Shown piece by piece: positions 45,293-58,500 of a DNA stretch of 64,000 nt. The stretch is from Zoroaster sp. YZ-2022. Taxonomy: Eukaryota > Echinodermata > Asteroidea > Forcipulatida > Zoroasteridae. Numbering within the stretch: position 1 is the stretch's first letter; each line of letters opens with the position of its first letter. The stretch is taken from the NCBI GenBank assembly GCA_029582265.1, contig CM055828.1, forward strand, positions 17,781,089-17,845,088. The letters run 5' to 3'. A program made the position numbers and the translations under genes. The notes under the pieces are model-generated. The model was given only the letters and a program-made list of their open reading frames with translations. It was not told the DNA's origin and did not search any database.

Positions 45293-46000
45293 GTGGCAAA
45301 CCTGTTTGACATACTTACTATTTCTGATCATGGACCACCACTACTAGGGAAACCGACGCAACATTCTACCCCAGATTGTAAGAAGGTTACCCCTATCAAA
45401 CTCAAACTTTACGATGACGGCTGGATATGTGTTGACCGATCCCGCAAAAAATGTATGGAAAACCAGCACAACAGTTTTCCTCCACACAAAAAGGTTACAC
45501 CACTCAAGCTCAAATCATGTGACAATGGTTGGACCTGCGTACACCCACCTGCTACTACTACTGGACAACAAATAACGACAAACCCTCAACTAGACACGCA
45601 GACCACCACCAATACAAAGACCACCAGACGTAGTAAAAAGAAAACAATCACCATCATCAACATAAATTGCAACAGCATCGGAGGTAAATCCCCCCAATTT
45701 GAACTGCTCATAAACGATGAAAAAGTCGACGTCATTATAGGAACAGAATCCAAACTCGGTCCAGATATTCACAACTCTGAAATATTCCCAAGCAATTTCC
45801 ACATCTATCGTAGAGACCGTACCAGTGGAGGTGGAGGAATCTTCATCGCTGTAAAAAACAACATACCCAGCTTTGAAAGACCAGACCTTGCGGTGCCAAA
45901 CACCGAACTCCTATGGTGCGAACTCGCCCTCAAAGATCAAGACGTCTTCATCGGTGCATTTTACAGACAACCAAACCACTCAATTGACATGTTAATTTGA
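45293..46000 (+). pseudogene. AP endonuclease start of LINE copy D, truncated at gap
   Basis: Two related segments, KKVTPIKLKLYDDGWICV and KKVTPLKLKSCDNGWTCV (about residues 29-82), form an internal duplication. They are followed by a T/Q-rich linker, then IININCNSIGGKSPQFELL, VIIGTESKLGPDI, GGGGIFIAVKNN and IGAFYRQPN, which are the first half of an APE domain. The catalytic GDFN and SDH boxes would lie in the gap. Confidence 0.85.
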
Positions 46001-46500
46001 NNNNNNNNNNNNNNNNNNNNNNNNNNNNNNNNNNNNNNNNNNNNNNNNNNNNNNNNNNNNNNNNNNNNNNNNNNNNNNNNNNNNNNNNNNNNNNNNNNNN
46101 NNNNNNNNNNNNNNNNNNNNNNNNNNNNNNNNNNNNNNNNNNNNNNNNNNNNNNNNNNNNNNNNNNNNNNNNNNNNNNNNNNNNNNNNNNNNNNNNNNNN
46201 NNNNNNNNNNNNNNNNNNNNNNNNNNNNNNNNNNNNNNNNNNNNNNNNNNNNNNNNNNNNNNNNNNNNNNNNNNNNNNNNNNNNNNNNNNNNNNNNNNNN
46301 NNNNNNNNNNNNNNNNNNNNNNNNNNNNNNNNNNNNNNNNNNNNNNNNNNNNNNNNNNNNNNNNNNNNNNNNNNNNNNNNNNNNNNNNNNNNNNNNNNNN
46401 NNNNNNNNNNNNNNNNNNNNNNNNNNNNNNNNNNNNNNNNNNNNNNNNNNNNNNNNNNNNNNNNNNNNNNNNNNNNNNNNNNNNNNNNNNNNNNNNNNNN
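46001..46500. other. Assembly gap (500 N)
   Basis: Exactly 500 N, most likely a placeholder of arbitrary size. The rest of LINE copy D and the satellite turning point, if real, would lie here. Confidence 0.99.
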
Positions 46501-49500
46501 TGCTCAGATAGTGGCCGCCGAGACCCGTTCCCTAAACCAATTTTGACCGTGAGACCCCATTCCATTTACATATCGAATTTGAGGCGAGTCCTAGACGAAA
46601 AAACAACCTATTTTGTGCCCAAAATCAGAATTTTTGACCATACCGGCTAGGGCAAAATTTTCCAAAATTGGGTCCCAAATGAAAGTTTTTTCCCCAAAAT
46701 CAAAAATATTGTCCCCACACCCATTATGCATGATTTTACTTTGGTGGAACTCACCGTTCAAGCCCGATAGGCTCTGGGTGGGAGTGCGGGGGGTCCCTGA
46801 AATATGTCATTTTGATCGTTCGTGAATCGGGCAAGTGTTCATTAAAAAGTTATTTGTGCATTACTCAAAAAATAATAGTCTTAGGGACATGTAAATCATC
46901 AGTGTGATCCGTCTGGGGGTAACCTGTCTGTGTGAAATTGGAGCAATTTCTGTTTTGCCATTCTCCCATAAAAGCTACTTTTGTAAACTTTGTGCCAAAT
47001 GTGTAAAAAAAATTCAAATTACTTGTGATGACCAGAAAAGTCCTTTCAAAAATTTGCCCTCAGTTGCTCAGATAGTGGCCGCCGAGACCCGTTCCCAAAA
47101 CCAATTTTGACCGTGAGACCCCATTCCATTTACATATCGAATTTGAGGCGAGTCCTAGACGAAAAAAAAACAACCTATTTTGTGCCCAAAATCAGAATTT
47201 TTGACCATACCGGCTAGGGCAAAATTTTCCAAAATTGGGTCCCAAATCTCGAAAGTTTTTTTCCCCCCCAAAATCAAAAATATTGTCCCCACACCCATTA
47301 TGCATGATTTTATTTGGGGGGTAACCCACGGTTCAAGCCCGATAGGCTGTGGGTGGGTGGGGGGGGGGGGTCCCTGAAATCTGTCATTTTGATCGGTCGT
47401 GAATCGGGCAAGTGTTCCTTAAATAGTTATTTGTGCATTACTCTAAAATACTAGTCGTAGGGACCTGTAACTCAGCAGTGTGATCCGTCTTCGGGGTAAC
47501 CTGTCTGTGTGAAATTGGAGCAATTTCTGTTGTGCCATTCTCCCATAAAAGCTACTTTTGTAAACTTTGTGCCAAATGTGTAAAAAATTCAAATTACTTG
47601 TGATGACCAGAAAAGTCCTTTCAAAAATTTGCCCTCAGTTGCTCAGATAGTGGCCGCCGAGACCCGTTCCCTAAACCAATTTTGACCGTGAGACCCCATT
47701 CCATTTACATATCGAATTTGAGGCGAGTCCTAGACGAAAAAAAACCAACCTATTTTGTGCCCAAAATCAGAATTTTTGACCATACCGGCTAGGGCAAAAT
47801 TTTCCAAAATTGGGTCCCAAATCTCGAAAGTTTTTTTCCCCCCCAAAATCAAAAATATTGTCCCCACACCCATTATGCATGATTTTATTTTGGTGGTAAC
47901 CCACCGTTCAAGCCCGATAGGCTCTGGGTGGGAGTGGGGGTCCCTGAAATCTGTCATTTTGATCGGTCGTGAATCGGGCAAGTGTTCCTTAAATAGTTAT
48001 TTGTGCATTACTCCTAAAATACTAGTCGTAGGGACCTGTAACTCAGCAGTGTGATCCGTCTTCGGGGGTAACCCGTCTGTGTGAAATTGGAGCAATTTCT
48101 GTTTTGCCATTCTCCCATAAAAGCTACTTTTGTAAACTTTGTGCCAAATGTGTAAAAAAAATTCAAATTACTTGTGATGACCAGAAAAGTCCTTTCAAAA
48201 ATTTGCCCTCAGTTGCTCAGATAGTGGCCGCCGAGACCCGTTCCCTAAACCAATTTTGACCGTGAGACCCCATTCCATTTACATATCGAATTTGAGGCGA
48301 GTCCTAGACGAAAAAAAACAACCTATTTTGTGCCCAAAATCAGAATTTTTGACCATACCGGCTAGGGCAAAATTTTCCAAAATTGGGTCCCAAATCTCGA
48401 AAGTTTTTTTCCCCCCCAAAATCAAAAATATTGTCCCCACACCCATTATGCATGATTTTACTTTGGTGGGAACCCACCGTTCAAGCCCGATAGGCTCTGG
48501 GTGGGAGTCCCTGAAATCTGTCATTTTGATCGGTCGTGAATCGGGCAAGTGTTCCTTAAATAGTTATTTGTGCATTACTCCTAAAATACTAGTCGTAGGG
48601 ACCTGTAACTCAGCAGTGTGATCCGTCTTCGGGGTAACCCGTCTGTGTGAAATTGGAGCAATTTCTGTTTTGCCATTCTCCCATAAAAGCTACTTTTGTA
48701 AACTTTGTGCCAAATGTGTAAAAAAAATTCAAATTACTTGTGATGACCAGAAAAGTCCTTTCAAAAATTTGCCCTCAGTTGCTCAGATAGTGGCCGCCGA
48801 GACCCGTTCCCTAAACCAATTTTGACCGTGAGACCCCATTCCATTTACATATCGAATTTGAGGCGAGTCCTAGACGAAAAAAAACAACCCTATTTTGTGC
48901 CCAAAATCAGAATTTTTGACCATACCGGCTAGGGCAAAATTTTCCAAAATTGGGTCCCAAATCTCAAAGTTTTTTTCCCCAAAATCAAAAATATTGTCCC
49001 CACACCCATTATGCATGATTTTACTTTGGTGGGAACCCACCGTTCAAGCCCGATAGGCTCTGGGTGGGAGTGGGGGGGGTCCCTGAAATCTGTCATTTTG
49101 ATCGGTCGTGAATCGGGCAAGTGTTCCTTAAATAGTTATTTGTGCATTACTCCTAAAATACTAGTCGTAGGGACCTGTAACTCAGCAGTGTGATCCGTCT
49201 TCGGGGGTAACCCGTCTGTGTGAAATTGGAGCAATTTCTGTTTTGCCATTCTCCCATAAAAGCTACTTTTGTAAACTTTGTGCCAAATGTGTAAAAAAAA
49301 ATTCAAATTACTTGTGATGACCAGAAAAGTCCTTTCAAAAATTTGCCCTCAGTTGCTCAGATAGTGGCCGCCGAGACCCGTTCCCTAAACCAATTTTGAC
49401 CGTGAGACCCCATTCCATTTACATATCGAATTTGAGGCGAGTCCTAGACGAAAAAAAAACAACCTATTTTGTGCCCAAAATCAGAATTTTTGACCATACC

Positions 49501-52500
49501 GGCTAGGGCAAAATTTTCCAAAATTGGGTCCCAAATCTCGAAAGTTTTTTTCCCCCCCAAAATCAAAAATATTGTCCCCACACCCATTATGCATGATTTT
49601 ACTTTGGTGGGAACCCACCGTTCAAGCCCGATCGGCTCTGGGTGGGTGTGGGGGGGGGTCCCTGAAATCTGTCATTTTGATCGGTCGTGAATCGGGCAAG
49701 TGTTCCTTAAATAGTTATTTGTGCATTACTCCTAAAATACTAGTCGTAGGGACCTGTAACTCAGCAGTGTGATCCGTCTTCGGGGTAACCTGTCTGTGTG
49801 AAATTGGAGCAATTTCTGTTTTGCCATTCTCCCATAAAAGCTACTTTTGTAAACTTTGTGCCAAATGTGTAAAAAATTCAAATTACTTGTGATGACCAGA
49901 AAAGTCCTTTCAAAATTTGCCCTCAGTTGCTCAGATAGTGGCCGCCGAGACCCGTTCCTAAACCAATTTTGACCGTGAGACCCCATTCCATTTACATATC
50001 GAATTTGAGGCGAGTCCTAGACGAAAAACAACAACCTATTTTGTGCCCAAAATCAGAATTTTTGACCATACCGGCTAGGGCAAAATTTTCCAAAATTGGG
50101 TCCCAAATCGAAAGTTTTTTCCAAAATCAAAAATATTGTCCCCACACCCATTATGCATGATTTTACTTTGGTGGAACCCACCGTTCAAGCCCGATAGGCT
50201 CTGGGTGAGTGGGGGTCCCTGAAATCTGTCATTTTGATCGGTCGTGAATCGGGCAAGTGTTCCTTAAATAGTTATTTGTGCATTACTCCTAAAATACTAG
50301 TCGTAGGGACCTGTAACTCAGCAGTGTGATCCGTCTTCGGGGTAACCTGTCTGTGTGAAATTGGAGCAATTTCTGTTTTGCCATTCTCCCATAAAAGCTA
50401 CTTTTGTAAACTTTGTGCCAAATGTGTAAAAAAATTCAAATTACTTGTGATGACCAGAAAAGTCCTTTCAAAAATTTGCCCTCAGTTGCTCAGATAGTGG
50501 CCGCCGAGAGACCCGTTCCCTAAACCAATTTTGACCGTGAGACCCCATTCCATTTACATATCGAATTTGAGGCGAGTCCTAGACGAAAAAACAACCTATT
50601 TTGTGCCCAAAATCAGAATTTTGACCATACCGGCTAGGGCAAAATTTTCCAAAATTGGGTCCCAAATCTCGAAAGTTTTTTTCCCCAAAATCAAAAATAT
50701 TGTCCCCACACCCATTATGCATGATTTTATTTTTGGGAACTCACCGTTCAAGCCCGATAGGCTCTGGGTGGGAGTGGGGGTCCCTGAAATCTGTCATTTT
50801 GATCGGTCGTGAATCGGGCAAGTGTTCCTTAAATAGTTATTTGTGCATTACTCCTAAAATACTAGTCGTAGGGACCTGTAACTCAGCAGTGTGATCCGTC
50901 TTCGGGGGTAACCCGTCTGTTTGAAATTGGAGCAATTTCTGTTTTGCCATTCTCCCATAAAAGCTACGTTTGTAAACTTTGTAAAAAATTCAAATTACTT
51001 GTGATGACCAGAAAAGTCCTTTCAAAAATTTGCCCTCAGTTGCTCAGATAGTGGCCGCCGAGACCCGTTCCCTAAACCAATTTTGACCGTGAGACCCCAT
51101 TCTATTTACATATCGAATTTGAGGCGAGTCCTAGACGAAAAAAAAAACCTATTTTGTGCCCAAAATCAGAATTTTTGACCATACCGGCTAGGGCAAAATT
51201 TTCCAAAATTGGGTCCCAAATCTCGAAAGTTTTTTCCCCCCCAAAATCAAAAATATTGTCCCCACACCCATTATGCATGATTTGACTTTGGTGGAACCCA
51301 CCGTTCAAGCCCGATAGGCTCTGGGTGGGAGTGGGGGGGTCCCTGAAATCTGTCATTTTGATCGGTCGTGAATCGGGCAAGTGTTCCTTAAATAGTTATT
51401 TGTGCATTACTCCTAAAATACTAGTCGTAGGGACCTGTAACTCAGCAGTGTGATCCGTCTTCGGGGGTAACCCGTCTGTGTGAAATTGGAGCAATTTCTG
51501 TTTTGCCATTCTCCCATAAAAGCTACTTTTGTAAACTTTGTGCCAAATGTAAAAAAAATTCAAATTACTTGTGATGACCAGAAAAGTCCTTTCAAAAATT
51601 TGCCCTCAGTTGCTCAGATAGTGGCCGCCGAGACCCGTTCCCTAAACCAATTTTGACCGTGAGACCCCATTCCATTTACATATCGAATTTGAGGCGAGTC
51701 CTAGACGAAAAAAAACAACCCTATTTTGTGCCCAAAATCAGAATTTTTGACCATACCGGCTAGGGCAAAATTTTCCAAAATTGGGTCCCAAATCTCGAAA
51801 GTTTTTTTCCCCCCCAAAATCAAAAATATTGTCCCCACACCCATTATGCATGATTTTACTTTGGTGGGAACCCACCGTTCACGCCCGATAGGCTCTGGGT
51901 GGGTGTGGGGGGGGGTCCCTGAAATCTGTCATTTTGATCGGTCGTGAATCGGGCAAGTGTTCCTTAAATAGTTATTTGTGCATTACTCCTAAAATACTAG
52001 TCGTAGGGACCTGTAACTCAGCAGTGTGATCCGTCTGGGGTAACCTGTCTGTGTGAAATTGGAGCAATTTCTGTTTTGCCATTCTCCCATAAAAGCTACT
52101 TTTGTAAACTTTGTGCCAAATGTGTAAAAAAATTCAAATTACTTGTGATGACCAGAAAAGTCCTTTCAAAAATTTGCCCTCAGTTGCTCAGATAGTGCCG
52201 AGACCCGTTCCCAAACCAATTTTGACCGTGAGACCCCATTCCATTTACATATCGAATTTGAGGCGAGTCCTAGACGAAAAAAAACCAACCTATTTTGTGC
52301 CCAAAATCAGAATTTTTGACCATACCGGCTAGGGCAAAATTTTCCAAAATTGGGTCCCAAATCTCGAAAGTTTTTTTTAGCCCCCAAATGAAAAATTTTT
52401 GTCCCCACACCCATTTTGCATGTTTTTACTTTGTTGGTAACCCACGGTTCAAGCCCGATTGGCTCTGGGTGGGTGGGGGGGGGGGGTCCCTGAAATCTGT

Positions 52501-55500
52501 CATTTTGATCGGTCGTGAATCGGGCAAGTGTTCCTTAAATAGTTATTTGTGCATTACTCCTAAAATACTAGTCGTAGGGACCTGTAACTCAGCAGTGTGA
52601 TCCGTCTTCGGGGTAACCTGTCTGTTTGAAATTGGAGCAATTTCTGTTTTGCCATTCTCCCATAAAAGCTACTTTTGTAAACTTTGTGCCAAATGTGTAT
52701 AACAAATTCAAATTACTTGTGATGACCAGAAAAGTCCTTTAAAAAATTTGCCCTCAGTTGCTCAGATAGTGTTGCCGAGACCCGTTCCCTAAACCAATTT
52801 TGACCGTGAGCCCCCATTCCATTTACATATCGAATTTGAGGCGAGTCCTAGACTTAATATTTTCAACCTATTTTGTGCCCAAAATCAGAATTTTTGACCA
52901 TACCGGCTAGGGCAAAATTTTCCAAAATTGGGTCCCAAATCTCGAAAGTTTTTTTCCCCCCCAAAATCAAAAATATTGTCCCCACACCCATTATGCATGA
53001 TTTTACTTTGGTGGTACCCCACCGTTCAAGCCCGATAGGCTCTGGGTTGTTTGGGGGGGTTCCCTGAAATCTGTCATTTTGATCGGTCGTGAATCGGGCA
53101 AGTGTTCCTTAAATAGTTATTTGTGCATTACTCCTAAAATACTAGTCGTAGGGACCTGTAACTCAGCAGTGTGATCCGTCTTCGGGGTAACCTGTCTGTG
53201 TGAAATTGGAGCAATTTCTGTTTTGCCATTCTCCCATAAAAGCTACTTTTGTAAACTTTGTGCAAATGTGTAAAAAATTCAAATTACTTGTGATGACCAG
53301 AAAAGTCCTTTCAAAAATTTGCCCTCAGTTGCTCAGATAGTGGCCGCCGAGACCCGTTCCCTAAACCAATTTTGACCGTGAGACCCCATTCCATTTACAT
53401 ATCGAATTTGAGGCGAGTCCTAGACGAAAAAACAACAACCTATTTTGTGCCCAAAATCAGAATTTTTGACCATACCGGCTAGGGCAAAATTTTCCAAAAT
53501 TGGGTCCCAAATCTCGAAAGTTTTTTTCCCCCCCAAAATCAAAAATATTGTCCCCACACCCATTATGCATGATTTTACTTTGGTGGTAACCACCGTTCAA
53601 GCCCGATAGGCTCTGGGTGGGAGTGGGGGGGGTCCCTGAAATCTGTCATTTTGATCGGTCGTGAATCGGGCAAGTGTTCCTTAAATAGTTATTTGTGCAT
53701 TACTCCTAAAATACTAGTCGTAGGGACCTGTAACTCAGCAGTGTGATCCGTCTTCGGGGGTAACCCGTCTGTGTGAAATTGGAGCAATTTCTGTTTTGCC
53801 ATTCTCCCATAAAAGCTACTTTTGTAAACTTTGTGCCAAATGTGTAAAAAAAATTCAAATTACTTGTGATGACCAGAAAAGTCCTTTCAAAAATTTGCCC
53901 TCAGTTGCTCAGATAGTGGCCGCCGAGACCCGTTCCCTAAACCAATTTTGACCGTGAGACCCCATTCCATTTACATATCGAATTTGAGGCGAGTCCTAGA
54001 CGAAAAAAAACAACCCTATTTTGTGCCCAAAATCAGAATTTTTGACCATACCGGCTAGGGCAAAATTTTCCAAAATTGGGTCCCAAATCTCGAAAGTTTT
54101 TTTCCCCCCCAAAATCAAAAATATTGTCCCCACACCCATTATGCATGATTTTACTTTGGTGGGAACCCACCGTTCAAGCCCGATAGGCTCTGGGTGGGAG
54201 TGGGGGGGGGTCCCTGAAATCTGTCATTTTGATCGGTCGTGAATCGGGCAAGTGTTCCTTAAATAGTTATTTGTGCATTACTCCTAAAATACTAGTCGTA
54301 GGGACCTGTAACTCAGCAGTGTGATCCGTCTTCGGGTGTAACCCTTCTGTGTGAAATTGGAGCAATTTCTGTTTTGCCATTCTCCCATAAAAGCTACTTT
54401 TGTAAACTTTGTGCCAAATGTGTAAAAAAATTCAAATTACTTGTGATGACCAGAAAAGTCCTTTCAAAATTTGCCCTCAGTTGCTCAGATAGTGCCGACC
54501 CGTTCCCTAAACCAATTTTGACCGTGAGACCCCATTCCATTTACATATCGAATTTGAGGCGAGTCCTAGACGAAAAACAACCTATTTTGTGCCCAAAATC
54601 AGAATTTTTGACCATACCGGCTAGGGCAAAATTTTCCAAAATTGGGTCCCAAATCTCGAAAGTTTTTTTCCCCCCCAAAATCAAAAATATTGTCCCCACA
54701 CCCATTATGCATGATTTTACTTTGGTGGGAACCCACCGTTCAAGCCCGATAGGCTCTGGGTGGGAGTGGGGGTCCCTGAAATCTGTCATTTTGATTGGTC
54801 GTGAATCGGGCAAGTGTTCCTTAAATAGTTATTTGTGCATTACTCCTAAAATACTAGTCGTAGGGACCTGTAACTCAGCAGTGTGATCCGTCTTCGGGGG
54901 TAACCCGTCTGTGTGAAATTGGAGCAATTTCTGTTTTGCCATTCTCCCATAAAAGCTACTTTTGTAAACTTTGTGCCAAATGTGTAAAAAAAATTCAAAT
55001 TACTTGTGATGACCAGAAAAGTCCTTTCAAAAATTTGCCCTCAGTTGCTCAGATAGTGGCCGCCGAGACCCGTTCCCTAAACCAATTTTGACCGTGAGAC
55101 CCCATTCCATTTACATATCGAATTTGAGGCGAGTCCTAGACGGAACACAACCTATGTTGTGCCCAAACGCAGAATTTTAGACCATACCGGCTAGGGCAAA
55201 ATTTTCCAAAATTGGGTCCCAAATCTTCGAAAGTTTTTTTCCCCAAAATCAAAAATATTGTCCCCACACCCATTATGCATGATTTTATTTTGGTGGAACT
55301 CACCGTTCAAGCCCGATAGGCTCTGGGTGGGAGTGGGGGTCCCTGAAATCTGTCATTTTGATCGGTCGAATCGGGCAAGTGTTCCTTAAATAGTTATTTG
55401 TGCATTACTCCTAAAATACTAGTCGTAGGGACCTGTAACTCAGCAGTGTGATCCGTCTTCGGGGGTAACCCGTATGTGTGAAATTGGAGCAATTTCTGTT

Positions 55501-58500
55501 TTGCCATTCTCCCATAAAAGCTACTTTTGTAAACTTTGTGCCTAAAGTGAAAAAAAAAAACAAATTACTTGTGATGACCAGAAAAGTCCTTTCAAAATTT
55601 GCCCTCAGTTGCTCAGATAGTGGCCGCCGAGACCCGTTCCCTAAACCAATTTTGACCGTGAGACCCCATTCCATTTACATATCGAATTTGAGGCGAGTCC
55701 TAGACGAAAAACAACCTATTTTGTGCCCAAAATCAGAATTTTTGACCATACCGGCTAGGGCAAAATTTTCCAAAATTGGGTCCCAAATTCGAAAGTTTTT
55801 TTTCCCCCAAAATCAAAAATATTGTCCCCACACCCATTATGCATGATTTTATTTTGGTGGAACTCACCGTTCAAGCCCGATAGGCTCTGGGTGGGAGTGG
55901 GGGTCCCTGAAATCTGTCATTTTGATCGGTCGTGAATCGGGCAAGTGTTCCTTAAATAGTTATTTGTGCATTACTCTAAAATACTAGTCGTAGGGACCTG
56001 TAACTCAGCAGTGTGATCCGTCTTCGGGGTAACCTGTCTGTGTGAAATTGGAGCAATTTCTGTTTTGCCATTCTCCCATAAAAGCTACTTTTGTAAACTT
56101 TGTGCCAAATGTGTAAAAAAATTCAAATTACTTGTGATGACCAGAAAAGTCCTTTCAAAATTTGCCTCAGTTGCTCAGATAGTGGCCGCCGAGACCCGTT
56201 CCTAAACCAATTTTGACCGTGAGACCCCATTCCATTTACATATCGAATTTGAGGCGAGTCCTAGACGAAAAAAACAACCTATTTTGTGCCCAAAATCAGA
56301 TTTTTGACCATACCGGCTAGGGCAAAATTTTCCAAAATTGGGTCCCAAATTGAAAGTTTTTTTTCCCCCAAAATCAAAAATATTGTCCCCACACCCATTA
56401 TGCATGATTTTACTTTTGTGGGAACCCACCGTTCAAGCCCGATAGGCTCTGGGTGGGAGTGGGGGTCCCTGAAATCTGTCATTTTGATCGGTCGTGAATC
56501 GGGCAAGTGTTCCTTAAATAGTTATTTGTGCATTACTCCTAAAATACTAGTCGTAGGGACCTGTAACTCAGCAGTGTGATCCGTCTTCGGGGGTAACCCG
56601 TCTGTGTGAAATTGGAGCAATTTCTGTTTTGCCATTCTCCCATAAAAGCTACTTTTGTAAACTTTGTGCCAAATGTGTAAAAAAAATTCAAATTACTTGT
56701 GATGACCAGAAAAGTCCTTTCAAAAATTTGCCCTCAGTTGCTCAGATAGTGGCCGCCGAGACCCGTTCCCTAAACCAATTTTGACCGTGAGACCCCATTC
56801 CATTTACATATCGAATTTGAGGCGAGTCCTAGACGAAAAAAAAACAACCTATTTTGTGCCCAAAATCAGAATTTTTGACCATACCGGCTAGGGCAAAATT
56901 TTCCAAAATTGGGTCCCAAATCTCGAAAGTTTTTTTCCCCCCCAAAATCAAAAATATTGTCCCCACACCCATTATGCATGATTTTACTTTGGTGAGAACC
57001 CACCGTTCAAGCCCGATAGGCTCTGGGTGGGAGTGGGGGTCCCTGAAATCTGTCATTTTGATCGGTCGTGAATCGGGCAAGTGTTCCTTAAATAGTTATT
57101 TGTGCATTACTCCTAAAATACTAGTCGTAGGGACCTGTAACTCAGCAGTGTGATCCGTCTTCGGTGGTAACCAGTATGTGTGAAATTGGAGCAATTTCTG
57201 TTTTGCCATTCTCCCATAAAAGCTACTTTTGTAAACTTTGTGCCAAATGTGTAAAAAAAATTCAAATTACTTGTGATGACCAGAAAAGTCCTTTCAAAAA
57301 TTTGCCCTCAGTTGCTCAGATAGTGGCCGCCGAGACCCGTTCCCTAAACCAATTTTGACCGTGAGACCCCATTCCATTTACATATCGAATTTGAGGCGAG
57401 TCCTAGACGAAAAACAACCTATTTTGTGCCCAAAATCAGAATTTTGACCATACCGCTAGGGCAAAATTTTCCAAAATTGGGTCCCAAATGAAAGTTTTTT
57501 TCCCCCAAAATCAAAAATATTGTCCCCACACCCATTATGAATTATTTTACTTTTGTTGGAACCCACCGTTCAAGCCCGATAGGCTCTGGGTGGGAGTGGG
57601 GTCCCTGAAATCTGTCATTTTGATCGGTCGTGAATCGGGCAAGTGTTCCTTAAATAGTTATTTGTGCATTACTCCTAAAATACTAGTCGTAGGGACCTGT
57701 AACTCAGCAGTGTGATCCGTCTTCGGGGTAACCTGTCTGTGTGAAATTGGAGCAATTTCTGTTTTGCCATTCTCCCATAAAAGCTACTTTTGTAAACTTT
57801 GTGCCAAATGTGTAAAAAATTCAAATTACTTGTGATGACCAGAAAAGTCCTTTCAAAATTTGCCCTCAGTTGCTCAGATAGTGGCCGCCGAGACCCGTTC
57901 CCTAAACCAATTTTGACCGTGAGACCCCATTCCATTTACATATCGAATTTGAGGCGAGTCCTAGACGAAAAAAAACAAAACCTATTTTGTGCCCAAAATC
58001 AGAATTTTTGACCATACCGGCTAGGGCAAAATTTTCCAAAATTGGGTCCCAAATCTCGAAAGTTTTTTTCCCCCCCAAAATCAAAAATATTGTCCCCACA
58101 CCCATTATGCATGATTTTACTGTGGAACTCCACCGTTCAAGCCCGATAGGCTCTGGGTGGGAGTGGGGGGGGCTCCCTGAAATCTGTCATTTTGATCGGT
58201 CGTGAATCGGGCAAGTGTTCCTTAAATAGTTATTTGTGCATTACTCCTAAAATACTAGTCGTAGGGACCTGTATCTCAGCAGTGTGATCCGTCTTCGGGG
58301 GTAACCCGTCTGTGTGAAATTGGAGCAATTTCTGTTTTGCCATTCTCCCATAAAAGCTACTTTTGTAAACTTTGTGCCAAATGTGTAAAAAAAATTCAAA
58401 TTACTTGTGATGACCAGAAAAGTCCTTTTCAAAAATTTGCCCTCAGTTGCTCAGATAGTGGCCGCCGAGACCCGTTCCCTAAACCAATTTTGACCGTGAG

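Larger units (their letters stand above)
44257..46000 (+). mobile_element. LINE copy D (2A-carrying, different family), 5' part, inserted in satellite, cut by gap
   Basis: Starts abruptly in a satellite unit after CGAGATTT and has a 5' UTR, an N-terminal region with a hydrophobic segment and 2A-like motif, a PHD-like finger, and the first part of an AP endonuclease. The RT and 3' end are not seen; the sequence enters a 500-N gap at 46001. It is unrelated in detail to copies A-C. Confidence 0.85.

Noticed and set aside
45997..46565. Open frames spanning the N run
   Set aside because: They consist of unknown residues across an assembly gap.
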